Positions 1-14,640 of a DNA stretch of 64,000 bases are shown in pieces; the first letter of the stretch is position 1, and each line of letters starts with the position of its first letter. Below the pieces are notes generated by a model that was not told where the DNA came from, made no database searches, and saw only the letters and a list, made by a program, of their open reading frames with translations. The translations under genes were made by a program, and so were the position numbers. This stretch comes from Hydractinia symbiolongicarpus (lineage: Eukaryota; Cnidaria; Hydrozoa; Anthoathecata; Hydractiniidae): the NCBI RefSeq assembly GCF_029227915.1, contig NC_079880.1:7380001-7444000 (forward strand). Reading direction: 5' to 3'.

Positions 1-3000
1 AATCCAATTGTCTCCTTTATCACATTTATCAGGTCACAGTCCAAAGTTAGTTCAATTAAGTCCCACAGTCGATCGTTGCATAGTTAAAAGCGATGCAATC
101 TAGTAATATCAGGAAAATATCGCTAAATACATGTTGGTACGAATATGTGACTGAACCATTGTAACTTAAACGGACTGACACTGTTAGAAAGTCAATGAAA
201 AGTAGCATTTGAAACTGTCTCTATTTCTTCAGCGCGCTAACGGCTAGGATTCGTCCCACAGTTAAAATGTGACTTTTTTATCTTAATTTTCAAATGAAGC
301 GCTACCACATCGCCCATTGTAATCGCTGAGTTGCGGCAATCATGTCAAATTAAGAAGAATCTTATTTCTTGCAGCCCAATTGTGTCACCTTTACATTTAT
401 CAGGTCACAGCCTAAAATCAGTTCAATTAAGTCCCACAGTCAATCGTTTCACTGTTAAAAGCGATACAACCTAGTAATACCGGAAAGATATCACGAAATA
501 CATTTGGGTACAAATATGTGACTCACTTGTTGTAACACAAACGGATTTATACTGTTAGAAATTCAAGGAAATTTAGTTTTTGAAACTGTCGCTAATTCTT
601 CAGCGCGTGATAACGGCTAGGATTAGTCCCACAGTAAAAATTGACTTATTTATCTAAATTTTTGAATAAATCGCTACCCCAGCACCCAGTGTAATCCCTG
701 AGTTCCGGCAATCATGTCAAATTAAAAAGAATGTTATTTCTTGGAGACCAATTGTCTCACTTATAACATTTATAACCTCACAGTCCAAAATCAGTTCAAT
801 TATGTGCCACAGTCAATCGTTTCACTGGTAAAAGCGATGCAACCTAGTAATATGAGAAACATATCGCTAAATACATGTTGGTACGAATATGTGACGCAAC
901 TGTTGTAACTGAAGCGGATTGATACCCTTAGAAAGTCAATGAAATGTAGTTTTTGAATCTGTCTCTATTTCTTCTGCGCGTCCTAACGGCTACGATTGGT
1001 CCCACAGGACAAAATGACTTTTTTGTCTACATTTTTGCATAAAGCGCTACCCCAGCGCCCAGTGTAATCGCTGAGTTCCGGCAATCATGTCAAATTAAGA
1101 AGAATGTTATTTCTTCGAGTCCAATTGTCTCACTTATCACATTTATAAGGTCATAGTCCAAAATCAGCTCAATTAAGTGCCACAGTCAATCGTTTCACTG
1201 TTAAAAGCGATACAATTTAGTAATCTCGGAAAAAATCACTAAATGCATGTTGGTACGAATATGTGACGCAACTGTTGTAGTTGAAACGGACTGATACCGT
1301 CAGAAAGTTAATGAAATGTAGTATTTGAAACTGTCTCTAATTCTTCAGCGCGCGCTAAGGGCTAGGATTGGTTCCACAGTAAAAATTGACTTATTTATCT
1401 AAATTTTTTAATGAAGCGCTACCCCAGCGCCCAGTGTAATCGCTGAGTTCCGGCAATCATGTCAAGTTATAAAGAATGTTATTTCTTGGAGTGCGATTGT
1501 CTCACTTACCACATTTATAAGGTCATAGTCCAAAGTTAGTTCAATTAAGTCCCACAGTCAATTCTTTCATTGTTAAAACCGATGCAACCAAGTAATACCA
1601 GAAAAAATATCGCTAAATACATGTTGGTACGAGCATGTGACCCGACCGTTGTAACTCAAACAAACTGACACCGTTAGAAAGTCAATAAAATGTACTTTTT
1701 GAAACTGTCGCTAATTCTTCAGCGCGCAATAGCGGCTAGGATTGGTCCCACACCACAAAATGACTTATTTGTCTACATTTTTGAATAAATCGCTACCCCA
1801 GCGCCCAGTGTAATCGCTGAGTTCCGGCAATCATGTCAAATTAAAAAGAATGTTTTTTCTTGGAGACCAATTGTCTCACTTATAACATTTATAACCTCAC
1901 AGTCCAAAATCAGTTCAATTATGTGCCACAGTCAATCGTTTCACTGGTAAAAGCGATGCAACCTAGTAATATGAGAAACATATCGCTAAATACATGTTGG
2001 TACGAATATGTGACGCAACCGTTGTAACTGAAGCGGATTGATACCCATAGAAAGTCAATGATATGTAGTTTTTGAATCTGTCTCTATTTCTTCTGCGCGT
2101 CCTAACGGCTACGATTGGTCCCACAGGACAAAATGACTACTTTGTCTACATTTTTGAATAAAGCGCTACCCCAGCGCCCAGTGTAATCGCTGAGTTCCGG
2201 CAATCATGTCAAATTAAGATGAATGTTATTTCTTGGAGTCCAATTGTCTTATTTATCACATTCATCAGGTCACATTCCAAAGTTAGTTCAATTAAGTCCC
2301 ACATTCATTCGTTTCACTGTTAAAAGCGATTCAACCTAGTAATAACAGATAAATATCGCTAAATACATGTTGGTACGAATATGTGACGCAACCGTTGTAA
2401 CTGAAGCGGATTGATACTGTTACAATGTCAATGAAATGTAGTTCTTAAAAGTGTCGCTATTTCTTCGGCGCGCGTTATCGGCTACGATTGGTCGTACAGC
2501 ACAAAATGACTTATTTGTCTACATTTTTAAATAAAGCGCTACCCCAGCGCCCAGTGTAATCGCTGAGTTCCGGCAATCATGTCAAGTTATAAAGAATGTT
2601 ATTTCTTGAAGTGCGATTGTCTCACTTATCAGATTTATAAGGTCATAGTCCAAAGTTAGTTCAATTAAGTCCCACAGTCAATTCTTTCATTGTTAAAAGC
2701 GATGCAACCAAGTTATACCAGAAAAATATCGCTAAATACATGTTGGTACGAGCATGTGACCCAACCGTTGTAACTCAAACAAACTGACACCGTTAGAAAG
2801 TCAATGAAATGTACTTTTTGAAACTGTCGCTAATTCTTCAGCGCGCAATAGCGGCTAGGATTGGTCCCACACCACAAAATTACTTATTTGTCTACATTTT
2901 TGAATAAATCGCTACCCCAGCACCCAGTGTAATCGCTGAGTTCCGACAATCATGTCAAATTAAAAAGAATGTTATTTCTTGGAGACCAATTGTCTCACTT

Positions 3001-6000
3001 ATAAAATTTATAACCTCACAGTCCAAAATCAGTTCAATTATGTGTCACAGTCAATCGTTTCACTGGTAAAAGCGATGCAACCTAGTAATATGAGAAACAT
3101 ATCGCTAAATGCATGTTGGTACGAATATGTGACGCAACTGTTGTAGTTGAAACGGACTGATACCGTCAGAAAGTCAATGAAATGTAGTATTTGAAACTGT
3201 CTCTAATTCTTCAGCGCGCGCTAAGGGCTAGGATTGGTTCCACAGTAAAAATTGACTTATTAATCTAAGTTTTACAATGAAGTGCGCTAAGGGCCAGGAT
3301 AGGCCCCACAGTAAAAATTGACTTATTTATCTAAATTTTTAAATGAAGCGCTACCACAGCGCCCAGTATTATCGCTGAGTGTCGGCAATCATGTCAAATT
3401 AAGAAGAATGTTATTTCTTGGAATCCAATTGTCTCACTAAAAACATTTATAAGGTCACAGTCCAAAATCAGTTCAATTAAGTCCCACAGTCAATCGTTTC
3501 ATTGTTAAAAGCGATGCAACATAGTAATGTCAGAAAAATATCGCTAAATACATGTTGGTACGAATATGTCACGCAACCGTTATAACACAAACGGACTGAC
3601 ACCGTGAGAAAGTCAATGAAATCTAGTTTTTGAAACTGTCGCAATTTCTTCAGCGCGCGATAACGGCTAGGATTGGCTCCACAGTAAAAATGACTTATTT
3701 ATCTAAATTTTTAAATGAACCGCTACCACAGCGCCCAGTGTAATTGCTGAGTTCTGACAATCACGTCAAATTAAGAAGAATGTTATTTCTTGGAATCCAA
3801 TTGTCTCAATTATAACATTTCCAAGGTCACAGTCCAAAATCAGTTCAATTAAGTGCCACAGTCCATCGTTTCACTGTTAAATGCGATGCAACCTAGTAAT
3901 GTGAGAAAAAAATCGCTAAATACATGTTGGTACGAATATGTGACGCAACCGTTGTAACTGAAGTGGATTAATACCGTTAGAAAGTCAATGAAATGTAGTT
4001 TTTGAAACTGTCGCAATTTCTTCAGCGCGCGATAACGGCTAGGATTGGTCCCACAGTAAAAATGACTTATTTATCTAAATTTTTAAATAAAGCGCTACCA
4101 CAGCGCAAAGTGTAATCGCTGAGTTCCGGCAATCACGTCAAATTAAGAAGACTGTTATTTCTTGGAGTCCAATGGTCTCATTTATCACATTTATCAGGTC
4201 ACAGTCCAAAGTTAGTTCAATTAAGGCCCACAGTCCATCGTTTCATTATTAAAAGCGATGCAACCTAGTAATATCAGAAAAATATCGCGAAATGCATGTT
4301 GGTACGAATATGTGACCCAGTCGTTGTAACTCAAACAGATTGACACCCTTAGAAAGTCAATGTAATGTACTTTTTGAAACTGTCGGTAATTCTTCAGCGC
4401 GTTATAACGGCTAGGATTGGTCCTACAGTAAAAATTGACTTTTTTATCTAAATCTTTAAATGAGGCGCTACCACAGCGCCCACTGTAATCGCTGAGTTCC
4501 GGCAATCATGTCAAATTAAGAAGAATGTTATTTCTTGGAGTCCAATGGTCTCACTTATAACATTTATCACGTTACAGTCCAAAGTCAGTTCAATTAAGTC
4601 CCACACTCAATTGTTTCATTGTTAAAACCGATGCAACCTAGTAATATCAGAAAAATATCGCTAAATATATGTTGGTACGAGTATGTGACCCAATCGTTGT
4701 AACTCAAACGGACTGACACCGTTAGAAAGTCAATGAATTGTACTTTTTGAAACTGTCGCTAATTCTTCAGCGCGTCATAACGGCTAGGATTGGTACCACA
4801 GTAAAAAATTACTTATTAATCTAAACTTTACAATGAAGTGCTACCACAGCGCCCAGTGTAATCGCTGAGTTCCGGTAATCACGTCAAATTAAGAATAATG
4901 TTATTTCTTGAAGTCCAATTGTCTCCTTTATGACATTTATCAGGTCACAGTCGAAAGTTAGTTCAATTAAGTCCCACAGTCAATCGTTTTATTGTTAAAA
5001 GCGATGCAACATAGTAATGTCAGAAAAATATCGCTAAATACATGTTGGTACGAATATGTCACGCAACCCTTATAGCACAAACGGACTGACACCGTTAGAA
5101 AGTCAATGAAATGTAGTTTTTGAAACTGTTGCCAATTCTTCAGCGGGTCATAACGGGTAGGATTGGTCCCACAGTAAAAAATGACTTTTTTATCTAAATC
5201 TTTAAATGAGGCGCTACCACAGCGCCCACTGTAATCGCTGAGTTCCAGCAATCATGTCAAATTAAGAAGAATGTTATTTCTTGGAGTCCAATGGTCTCAC
5301 TTATAACATTTATCACGTTACAGTCCAAAGTCAGTTCAATTAAGTCCCACACTCAATTGTTTCATTGTTAAAACCGATGCAACCTAGTAATATCAGAAAA
5401 ATATCGCTAAATATATGTTGGTACGAGTATGTGACCCAATCGTTGTAACTCAAACGGACTGACACCGTTAGAAAGTCAATGAATTGTACTTTTTGAAACT
5501 GTCGCTAATTCTTCAGCGCGTCATAACGGCTAGGATTGGTACCACAATAAAAAATGACTTATTAATCTAAACTTTACAATGAAGTGCTACCACAGCGCCC
5601 AGTGTAATCGCTGAGTTCCGGTAATCACGTCAAATTAAGAATAATGTTATTTCTTGAAGTCCAATTGTCTCCTTTATGACATTTATCAGGTCACAGTCCA
5701 AAGTTAGTTCAATTAAGTCCCACAGTCAATCGTTTTATTGTTAAAAGCGATGCAACATAGTAATGTCAGAAAAATATCGCTAAATACATGTTGGTACGAA
5801 TATGTCACGCAACCCTTATAGCACAAACGGACTGACACCGTTAGAAAGTCAATGAAATGTAGTTTTTGAAACTGTTGCTAATTCTTCAGCGGGTCATAAC
5901 GGGTAGGATTGGTCCCACAGTAAAAAATGACTTATTAATCTAAATTTTACAATGAAGTGCTACCACAGCGCCCAGTGTAATCGCTGAGTTCCGGTAATCA

Positions 6001-9000
6001 CGTCAAATTAAGAATAATGTTATTTCTTAATGTCCAATTGTCTCCTTTATGACATTTATCAGGTCACAGTCCAAAATCAGTTCAATTAAGAGCCACAGTC
6101 CATCGTTTCACTGTTAAATGCGATGCAACCTAGTAATGTGAGAAAAAAATCGCTAAATACATGTTGGTACGAATATGTGACGCAACCGTTGTAACTGAAG
6201 TGGATTAATACCGTTAGAAAGTCAATGAAATGTAGTTTTTGAAACTGTCGCAATTTCTTCAGCGCGCGATAACGGCTAGGATTGGTCCCACAGTAAAAAT
6301 AACTTATTTATCTAAATTTTTAAATAAAGCGCTACCACAGCGCCCAGTGTAATCGCTGAGTTCCGGCAATCACGTCAAATTAAGAAGACTGTTATTTCTT
6401 GGAGTCCAATGGTCTCATTTATCACATTTATCAGGTCACAGTCCAAAGTTAGTTCAATTAAGGCCCACAGTCCATCGTTTCATTGTTAAAAGCGATGCAA
6501 CCTAGTAATATCAGAAAAAGATCGCTAAATACATGTTGGTACGAATATGTGACCCAATCGTTGTAACTCAAACAGTTTGACACCCTTAGAAAGTCAATGA
6601 AATGTACTTTTTGAAACTGTCGCTAACTCTTCAGCGCGTGATAACGGCTAGGATTAGTCCCACAGTAAAAATTGACTGATTTATCTAAATTTTTAAATGA
6701 AGCGCTACCAAAGCGCCCAGTATTATCGCTGAGTGTCGGCAATCATGTCAAATGAAGAAGAATGTTATTTCTTGGAATCCAATTGTCTCCTTTATCACAT
6801 TTATCAGGTCACAGTCCAAAGTTAGTTCAATTAAGTCCCGCAGTCAATCGTTTCATTGTTAAAAGCGATGCAACCTAGTAATATCAGAAGAATATCGCTA
6901 ATACGAATATTTGACCCAACCGCTGTAACTCAAACGGACTGACACCGTTAGAAAGTCAATGAAATGTAGTTTTTGAAACTGTCGATTTTTCTTCAGCGCG
7001 CGATAAGGGCTAGGATTGGTCCCACGGTAAAAAATGACTTATTTATCTAAATTTTAAATGAAGCGCTACCACAACGCCCAGTGTAATCGCTGAGTTCCGG
7101 CAATCATGTCAAATTAAGATGAATGTTATTTCTTGGAGTCCAATTGTCTTATTTATCACATTCATCAGGTCACAGTCCAAAGTTAGTTCAATTAAGTCCC
7201 ACATTCTTTCGTTTCACTGTTAAAAGCGATTCAACCTAGTAATAACAGATAAATATCGCTAAATACATGTTGGTACGAATATGTGACGCAACCGTTGTAA
7301 CTGAAGCGGATTGATACTGTTACAATGTAAATGAAATGTAGTTCTTAAAAGTGTCGCTATTTCTTCGGCGCGCGATAACGGCTAGGATTGGTCCCACAGT
7401 AAAAATGACTTATTTATCTACATTTTTAAATGAAGCGCTACCACAGCGCCCAGTGTAATCGCTGAGTTCCGGCAATCACGTCAAATTAAGAAGAATGTTA
7501 TTTCTTGGAGTCCAATTGTCTCATTTCTCACATTTATCAGGTCACAGTCCAAAGTTAGTTCAATTAAGTCCCACAGTCAATCGCTGCATAGTTAAAAGCG
7601 ATTCATTCTAGTAATATCAGGAAAATAGCGCTAAATACATGTTGGTACGAATATGTGACCCAACCATTGCAACTCAAACTGACTGACACTGTTAGAAAGT
7701 CAATGAAATGTAGTATTTGAAACTGTCTCTATTTCTTCAGCACGCGCTAACGGCTAGGATTCGTCCCACAGTTAAAAAGTGACTTTTTCATCTTAATTTT
7801 CAAATGAAGTCCTACCACATCGCCCATTGTACTCGCTGAGTTGCGGCAATCATGTCAAATTAAGAAGAATCTTATTACTTGCAGCCCAATTGTGTCACCT
7901 TTACATTTATCAGGTCACAGCCTAAAATCAGTTCAATTAAGTCCCACAGTCAATCGTTTCACTGTTAAAAGCGATACAACCTAGTAATACCGGAAAGATA
8001 TCACGAAATACATTTGGGTACAAATATGTGACTCACTTGTTGTAACACAAACGGATTTATACTGTTAGAAATTCAATGAAATTTAGTTTTTGAATCTGTT
8101 GCTATTTCTTCAGAGCGCGATAACGGCTACGATTGGTCCAACAACACAAAATGACTTATTTGTCTACATTTTTGAATAAAGCGCTACCCCAGCGCCCCGT
8201 GTAATCGCTGAGTTCCGGTAATCACGTCAAATAAAGAATAATGTTATTTCTTGAAGTCCAATTGTCTCCTTTATGACATTTATCAGGTCACAGTCCAAAG
8301 TTAGTTCAATTAAGTCCCACAGTCAATCGTTTCATTGTTAAAAGCGATGCAAGCTAGTAATTTCAGAAAAATATCGCTAAATACATGTTGGTACGAATAT
8401 GTCACGCAACCGTTATAACACAAACGGACTGACACCGTGAGAAAGTGAATGAAATCTAGTTTTTGAAACTGTCGCTCTTTCTTCAGCGCGCGATAACGGC
8501 TAGGATTGGCCCCACAGTAAAAATGACTTATTTATCTAAATTTTTAAGTGAACCGCTACCACAGCGCCCAGTGTAATTGCTGAGTTCTGACAATCACGTC
8601 AAATTAAGAAGAATGTTATTTCTTGGAATCCAATTGTCTCACTTATAACATTTATAAGGTCACAGTCCAAAATCAGTTCAATTAAGTGCTACAGTCCATC
8701 GTTTCACTGTTAAATGCGATGCAACCTAGTAATGTGAGAAAAAAATCGCTAAATACATGTTGGTACGAATATGTGACGCAACAGTTGTAACTGAAGTGGA
8801 TTAATACCGTTAGAAAGTCAATGAAATGTATTTTTTGAAACTGTCGCAATTTCTTCAGCGCGCGATAACGGCTAGGATTGGTCCCACAGTAAAAATAACT
8901 TATTTATCTAAATTTTTAAATAAAGCGCTACCACAGCGCCCAGTGTAATCGCTGAGTTCCGGCAATCACGTCAAATTAAGAAGACTGTTATTTCTTGGAG

Positions 9001-11562
9001 TCCAATGGTCTCATTTATCAGATTTATCAGGTCACAGTCCAAAGTTAGTTCAATTAAGGCCCACAGTCCATCGTTTCATTGTTAAAAGCGATGCAACCTA
9101 GTAATATCAGAAAATATCGCTAAATAAATGTTGGTACGAATATGTGACCCAATCGTTGTAACTCAAACAGATTGACACCCTTAGAAAGTCAATGAATTGT
9201 ACTTTTTGAAACTTTTGCTTTTTCGTCAGCGCGCGATAAGGGCTAGGATTGGTCCCACGGTAAAAAATGACTTATTTATCTAAATTTTAAATGAAGCGCT
9301 ACCACAACGCCCAGTGTAATCGCTGAGTTCCGGCAATCATGTCAAATTAAGAAGAATGTTATTTCTTGGAATCCAATTGTCTCACTTATAACATTTATAA
9401 GGTCACAGTCCAAAATCAGTTCAATTAAGTGCTACAGTCCATCGTTTCACTGTTAAATGCGATGCAACCTAGTAATGTGAGAAAAAAATCGCTAAATACA
9501 TGTTGGCACGAATATGTGACGCAACCGTTGTAACTGAAGTGGATTAATACCGTTAGAAAGTCAATGAAATGTAGTTTTTGAAACTGTCGCAATTTCTTCA
9601 GCGCGCGATAACGGCTAGGATTGGTCCCACAGTAAAAATAACTTATTTATCTAAATTTTTAAATAAAGCGCTACCACAGCGCCCAGTGTAATCGCTGAGT
9701 TCCGGCAATCACGTCAAATTAAGAAGACTGTTATTTCTTGGAGTCCAATGGTCTCATTTATCACATTTATCAGGGCACAGTCCAAAGTTAGTTCAATTAA
9801 GGCCCACAGTCCATCGTTCCGTTGTTAAAAGCGATGCAACCTAGTAATATCAGAAAATATCGCTAAATAAATGTTGGTACGAATATGTGACCCAATCGTT
9901 GTAACTCAAACAGATTGACACCCTTAGAAAGTCAATGAAATGTAGTTTTTGAAACTGTCGCTTTTTCTTCAGCGCGCGATAAGGGCTAGGATTGGTCCCA
10001 CGGTAGAAAATGACTTATTTATCTAAATTTTAAATGAAGCGCTACCACAACGTCCAGTGTAATCGCTGAGTTCCGGCAATCATGTCAAATTAAGATGAAT
10101 GTTATTTCTTGGAGTCCAATTGTCTTATTTATCACATTCATCAGGTCGCAGTCCAAAGTTAGTTCAATTAAGTCCCACATTCATTCGTTTCACTGTTAAA
10201 AGCGATTCAACCTAGTAATAACAGATAAATATCGCTAAATACATGTTGGTACGAATATGTGACGCAACCGTTGTAACTGAAGCGGATTGATACTGTTACA
10301 ATGTAAATGAAATGTAGTTCTTAAAAGTGTCGCTATTTCTTCGGCGCGCGATAACGGCTAGGATTGGTCCCACAGTAAAAATGACTTATTTATCTACATT
10401 TTTAAATGAAGCGCTACCACAGCGCCCAGTGTAATCGCTGAGTTCCGGCAATCACGTCAAATTAAGAAGAATGTTATTTCTTGGAGTGCAATTGTCTCAT
10501 TTCTCACATTTATCAGGTCACAGACCAAAGTTAGTTCAATTAAGTCCCACAGTCAATCGTTGCATAGTTAAAAGCGATTCATTCTAGTAATATCAGGAAA
10601 ATAGCGCTAAATACATGTTGGTACGAATATGTGACCCAACCATTGCAACTCAAACGGACTGACACTGTTAGAAAGTCAATGAAATGTAGTATTTGAAACT
10701 GTCTCTATTTCTTCAGCACGCGCTAACGGCTAGGATTCGTCCCACAGTTAAAAAGTGACTTTTTCATCTTAATTTTCAAATGAAGCGCTACCACATCGCC
10801 CATTGTACTCGCTGAGTTGCGGCAATCACGTCAAATTAAGAAGAATGTTATTTCTTGGAATCCAATTGTCTCACTTATAACATTTATAAGGTCACAGTCC
10901 AAAATCAGTTCAATTAAGTGCTACAGTCCATCGTTTCACTGTTAAATGCGATGCAACCTAGTAATACCGGAAAAATATCACGAAATACATTTGGGTACAA
11001 ATATGTGACGCAACTTCAGAGCGCGATAACAAATATGTGACGCAACTTCAGAGCGCGATAACGGCTACGATTGGTCCAACAGCACAAAATGACTTATTTG
11101 TCTACATTTTTGAATAAAGCGCTACCCCAGCGCCACGTGTAATCGCTGAGTTCCGGTAATCACGTCAAATTAAGAATAATGTTATTTCTTGAAGACCAAT
11201 TGTCTCCTTTATGACATTTATCAGGTCACAGTCCAAAGTTAGTTCAATTAAGTCCCACAGTCAATAGTTTCATTGTTAAAAGCGATGCAAGCTAGTAATG
11301 TCAGAAAAATATCGCTAAATACATGTTGGTACGAATATGTCAGGCAACTGTTATAACACAAACGGACTGACACCGTGAGAAAGTCAATGAAATCTAGTTT
11401 TTGAAACTGTCGCTCTTTCTTCAGCGCGCGATAACGGCTAGGATTGGCCCCACAGTAAAAATAACTTATTTATCTAAATTTTTCAATGAACCGCTACCAC
11501 AGCGCCCAGTGTAATCGCTGAGTTCCGGCAATCACGTCAAATTAAGAAGACTGTTATTTCTT

Positions 11563-14500
11563 ATATGTGACCCAATCGTTGTAACTCAAACAGTTTGACA
11601 CCCTTAGAAAGTCAATGAAATGTACTTTTTGAAACTGTCGCTAATTCTTCAGCGCGTGATAACGGCTAGGATTAGTCCCACAGTAAAAATTGACTGATTT
11701 ATCTAAATTTTTAAATGAAGCGCTACCAAAGCGCCCAGTATTATCGCTGAGTGTCGGCAATCATGTCAAATGAAGAAGAATGTTATTTCTTGGAATCCAA
11801 TTGTCTCCTTTATCACATTTATCAGGTCACAGTCCAAAGTTAGTTCAATTAAGTCCCGCAGTCAATCGTTTCATTGTTAAAAGCGATGCAACCTAGTAAT
11901 ATCAGAAGAATATCGCTAATACGAATATTTGACCCAACCGCTGTAACTCAAACGGACTGACACCGTTAGAAAGTCAATGAAATGTAGTTTTTGAAACTGT
12001 CGATTTTTCTTCAGCGCGCGATAAGGGCTAGGATTGGTCCCACGGTAAAAAATGACTTATTTATCTAAATTTTAAATGAAGCGCTACCACAACGCCCAGT
12101 GTAATCGCTGAGTTCCGGCAATCATGTCAAATTAAGATGAATGTTATTTCTTGGAGTCCAATTGTCTTATTTATCACATTCATCAGGTCACAGTCCAAAG
12201 TTAGTTCAATTAAGTCCCACATTCTTTCGTTTCACTGTTAAAAGCGATTCAACCTAGTAATAACAGATAAATATCGCTAAATACATGTTGGTACGAATAT
12301 GTGACGCAACCGTTGTAACTGAAGCGGATTGATACTGTTACAATGTAAATGAAATGTAGTTCTTAAAAGTGTCGCTATTTCTTCGGCGCGCGATAACGGC
12401 TAGGATTGGTCCCACAGTAAAAATGACTTATTTATCTACATTTTTAAATGAAGCGCTACCACAGCGCCCAGTGTAATCGCTGAGTTCCGGCAATCACGTC
12501 AAATTAAGAAGAATGTTATTTCTTGGAGTCCAATTGTCTCATTTCTCACATTTATCAGGTCACAGTCCAAAGTTAGTTCAATTAAGTCCCACAGTCAATC
12601 CTTGCATAGTTAAAAGCGATTCATTCTAGTAATATCAGGAAAATAGCGCTAAATACATGTTGGTACGAATATGTGACCCAACCATTGCAACTCAAACTGA
12701 CTGACACTGTTAGAAAGTCAATGAAATGTAGTATTTGAAACTGTCTCTATTTCTTCAGCACGCGCTAACGGCTAGGATTCGTCCCACAGTTAAAAAGTGA
12801 CTTTTTCATCTTAATTTTCAAATGAAGCGCTACCACATCGCCCATTGTACTCGCTGAGTTGCGGCAATCATGTCAAATTAAGAAGAATCTTATTACTTGC
12901 AGCCCAATTGTGTCACCTTTACATTTATCAGGTCACAGCCTAAAATCAGTTCAATTAAGTCCCACAGTCAATCGTTTCACTGTTAAAAGCGATACAACCT
13001 AGTAATACCGGAAAGATATCACGAAATACATTTGGGTACAAATATGTGACTCACTTGTTGTAACACAAACGGATTTATACTGTTAGAAATTCAATGAAAT
13101 TTAGTTTTTGAATCTGTTGCTATTTCTTCAGAGCGCGATAACGGCTACGATTGGTCCAACAGCACAAAATGACTTATTTGTCTACATTTTTGAATAAAGC
13201 GCTACCCCAGCGCCCCGTGTAATCGCTGAGTTCCGGTAATCACGTCAAATAAAGAATAATGTTATTTCTTGAAGTCCAATTGTCTCCTTTATGACATTTA
13301 TCAGGTCACAGTCCAAAGTTAGTTCAATTAAGTCCCACAGTCAATCGTTTCATTGTTAAAAGCAATGCAAGCTAGTAATTTCAGAAAAATATCGCTAAAT
13401 ACATGTTGGTACGAATATGTCACGCAACCGTTATAACACAAACGGACTGACACCGTGAGAAAGTGAATGAAATCTAGTTTTTGAAACTGTCGCTCTTTCT
13501 TCAGCGCGCGATAACGGCTAGGATTGGCCCCACAGTAAAAATGACTTATTTATCTAAATTTTTAAGTGAACCGCTACCACAGCGCCCAGTGTAATTGCTG
13601 AGTTCTGACAATCACGTCAAATTAAGAAAAATGTTATTTCTTGGAATCCAATTGTCTCACTTATAACATTTATAAGGTCACAGTCCAAAATCAGTTCAAT
13701 TAAGTGCTACAGTCCATCGTTTCACTGTTAAATGCGATGCAACCTAGTAATGTGAGAAAAAAATCGCTAAATACATGTTGGTACGAATATGTGACGCAAC
13801 AGTTGTAACTGAAGTGGATTAATACCGTTAGAAAGTCAATGAAATGTATTTTTTGAAACTGTCGCAATTTCTTCAGCGCGCGATAACGGCTAGGATTGGT
13901 CCCACAGTAAAAATAACTTATTTATCTAAATTTTTAAATAAAGCGCTACCACAGCGCCCAGTGTAATCGCTGAGTTCCGGCAATCACGTCAAATTAAGAA
14001 GACTGTTATTTCTTGGAGTCCAATGGTCTCATTTATCAGATTTATCAGGTCACAGTCCAAAGTTAGTTCAATTAAGGCCCACAGTCCATCGTTTCATTGT
14101 TAAAAGCGATGCAACCTAGTAATATCAGAAAATATCGCTAAATAAATGTTGGTACGAATATGTGACCCAATCGTTGTAACTCAAACAGATTGACACCCTT
14201 AGAAAGTCAATGAATTGTACTTTTTGAAACTTTTGCTTTTTCGTCAGCGCGCGATAAGGGCTAGGATTGATCCCACGGTAAAAAATGACTTATTTATCTA
14301 AATTTTAAATGAAGCGCTACCACAACGCCCAGTGTAATCGCTGAGTTCCGGCAATCATGTCAAATTAAGAAGAATGTTATTTCTTGGAATCCAATTGTCT
14401 CACTTATAACATTTATAAGGTCACAGTCCAAAATCAGTTCAATTAAGTGCTACAGTCCATCGTTTCACTGTTAAATGCGATGCAACCTAGTAATGTGAGA

Positions 14501-14640
14501 AAAAAATCGCTAAATACATGTTGGCACGAATATGTGACGCAACCGTTGTAACTGAAGTGGATTAATACCGTTAGAAAGTCAATGAAATGTAGTTTTTGAA
14601 ACTGTCGCAATTTCTTCAGCGCGCGATAACGGCTAGGATT
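11563..14640. repeat. 3.1-kb segmental duplication inside the satellite
   Basis: This stretch matches 6545-9625 at a constant offset of 5,018 bp, checked at about eight landmarks, including a private GTTGGCACGAA variant and a TTTTCGTCAGC variant. The left edge is an abrupt join inside a monomer, where TTATTTCTT runs straight into ATATGTGACCC at 11560-11563. The right edge lies where the copies diverge, near 14640. It shows the array grew by moving multi-monomer blocks. Confidence 0.85.
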
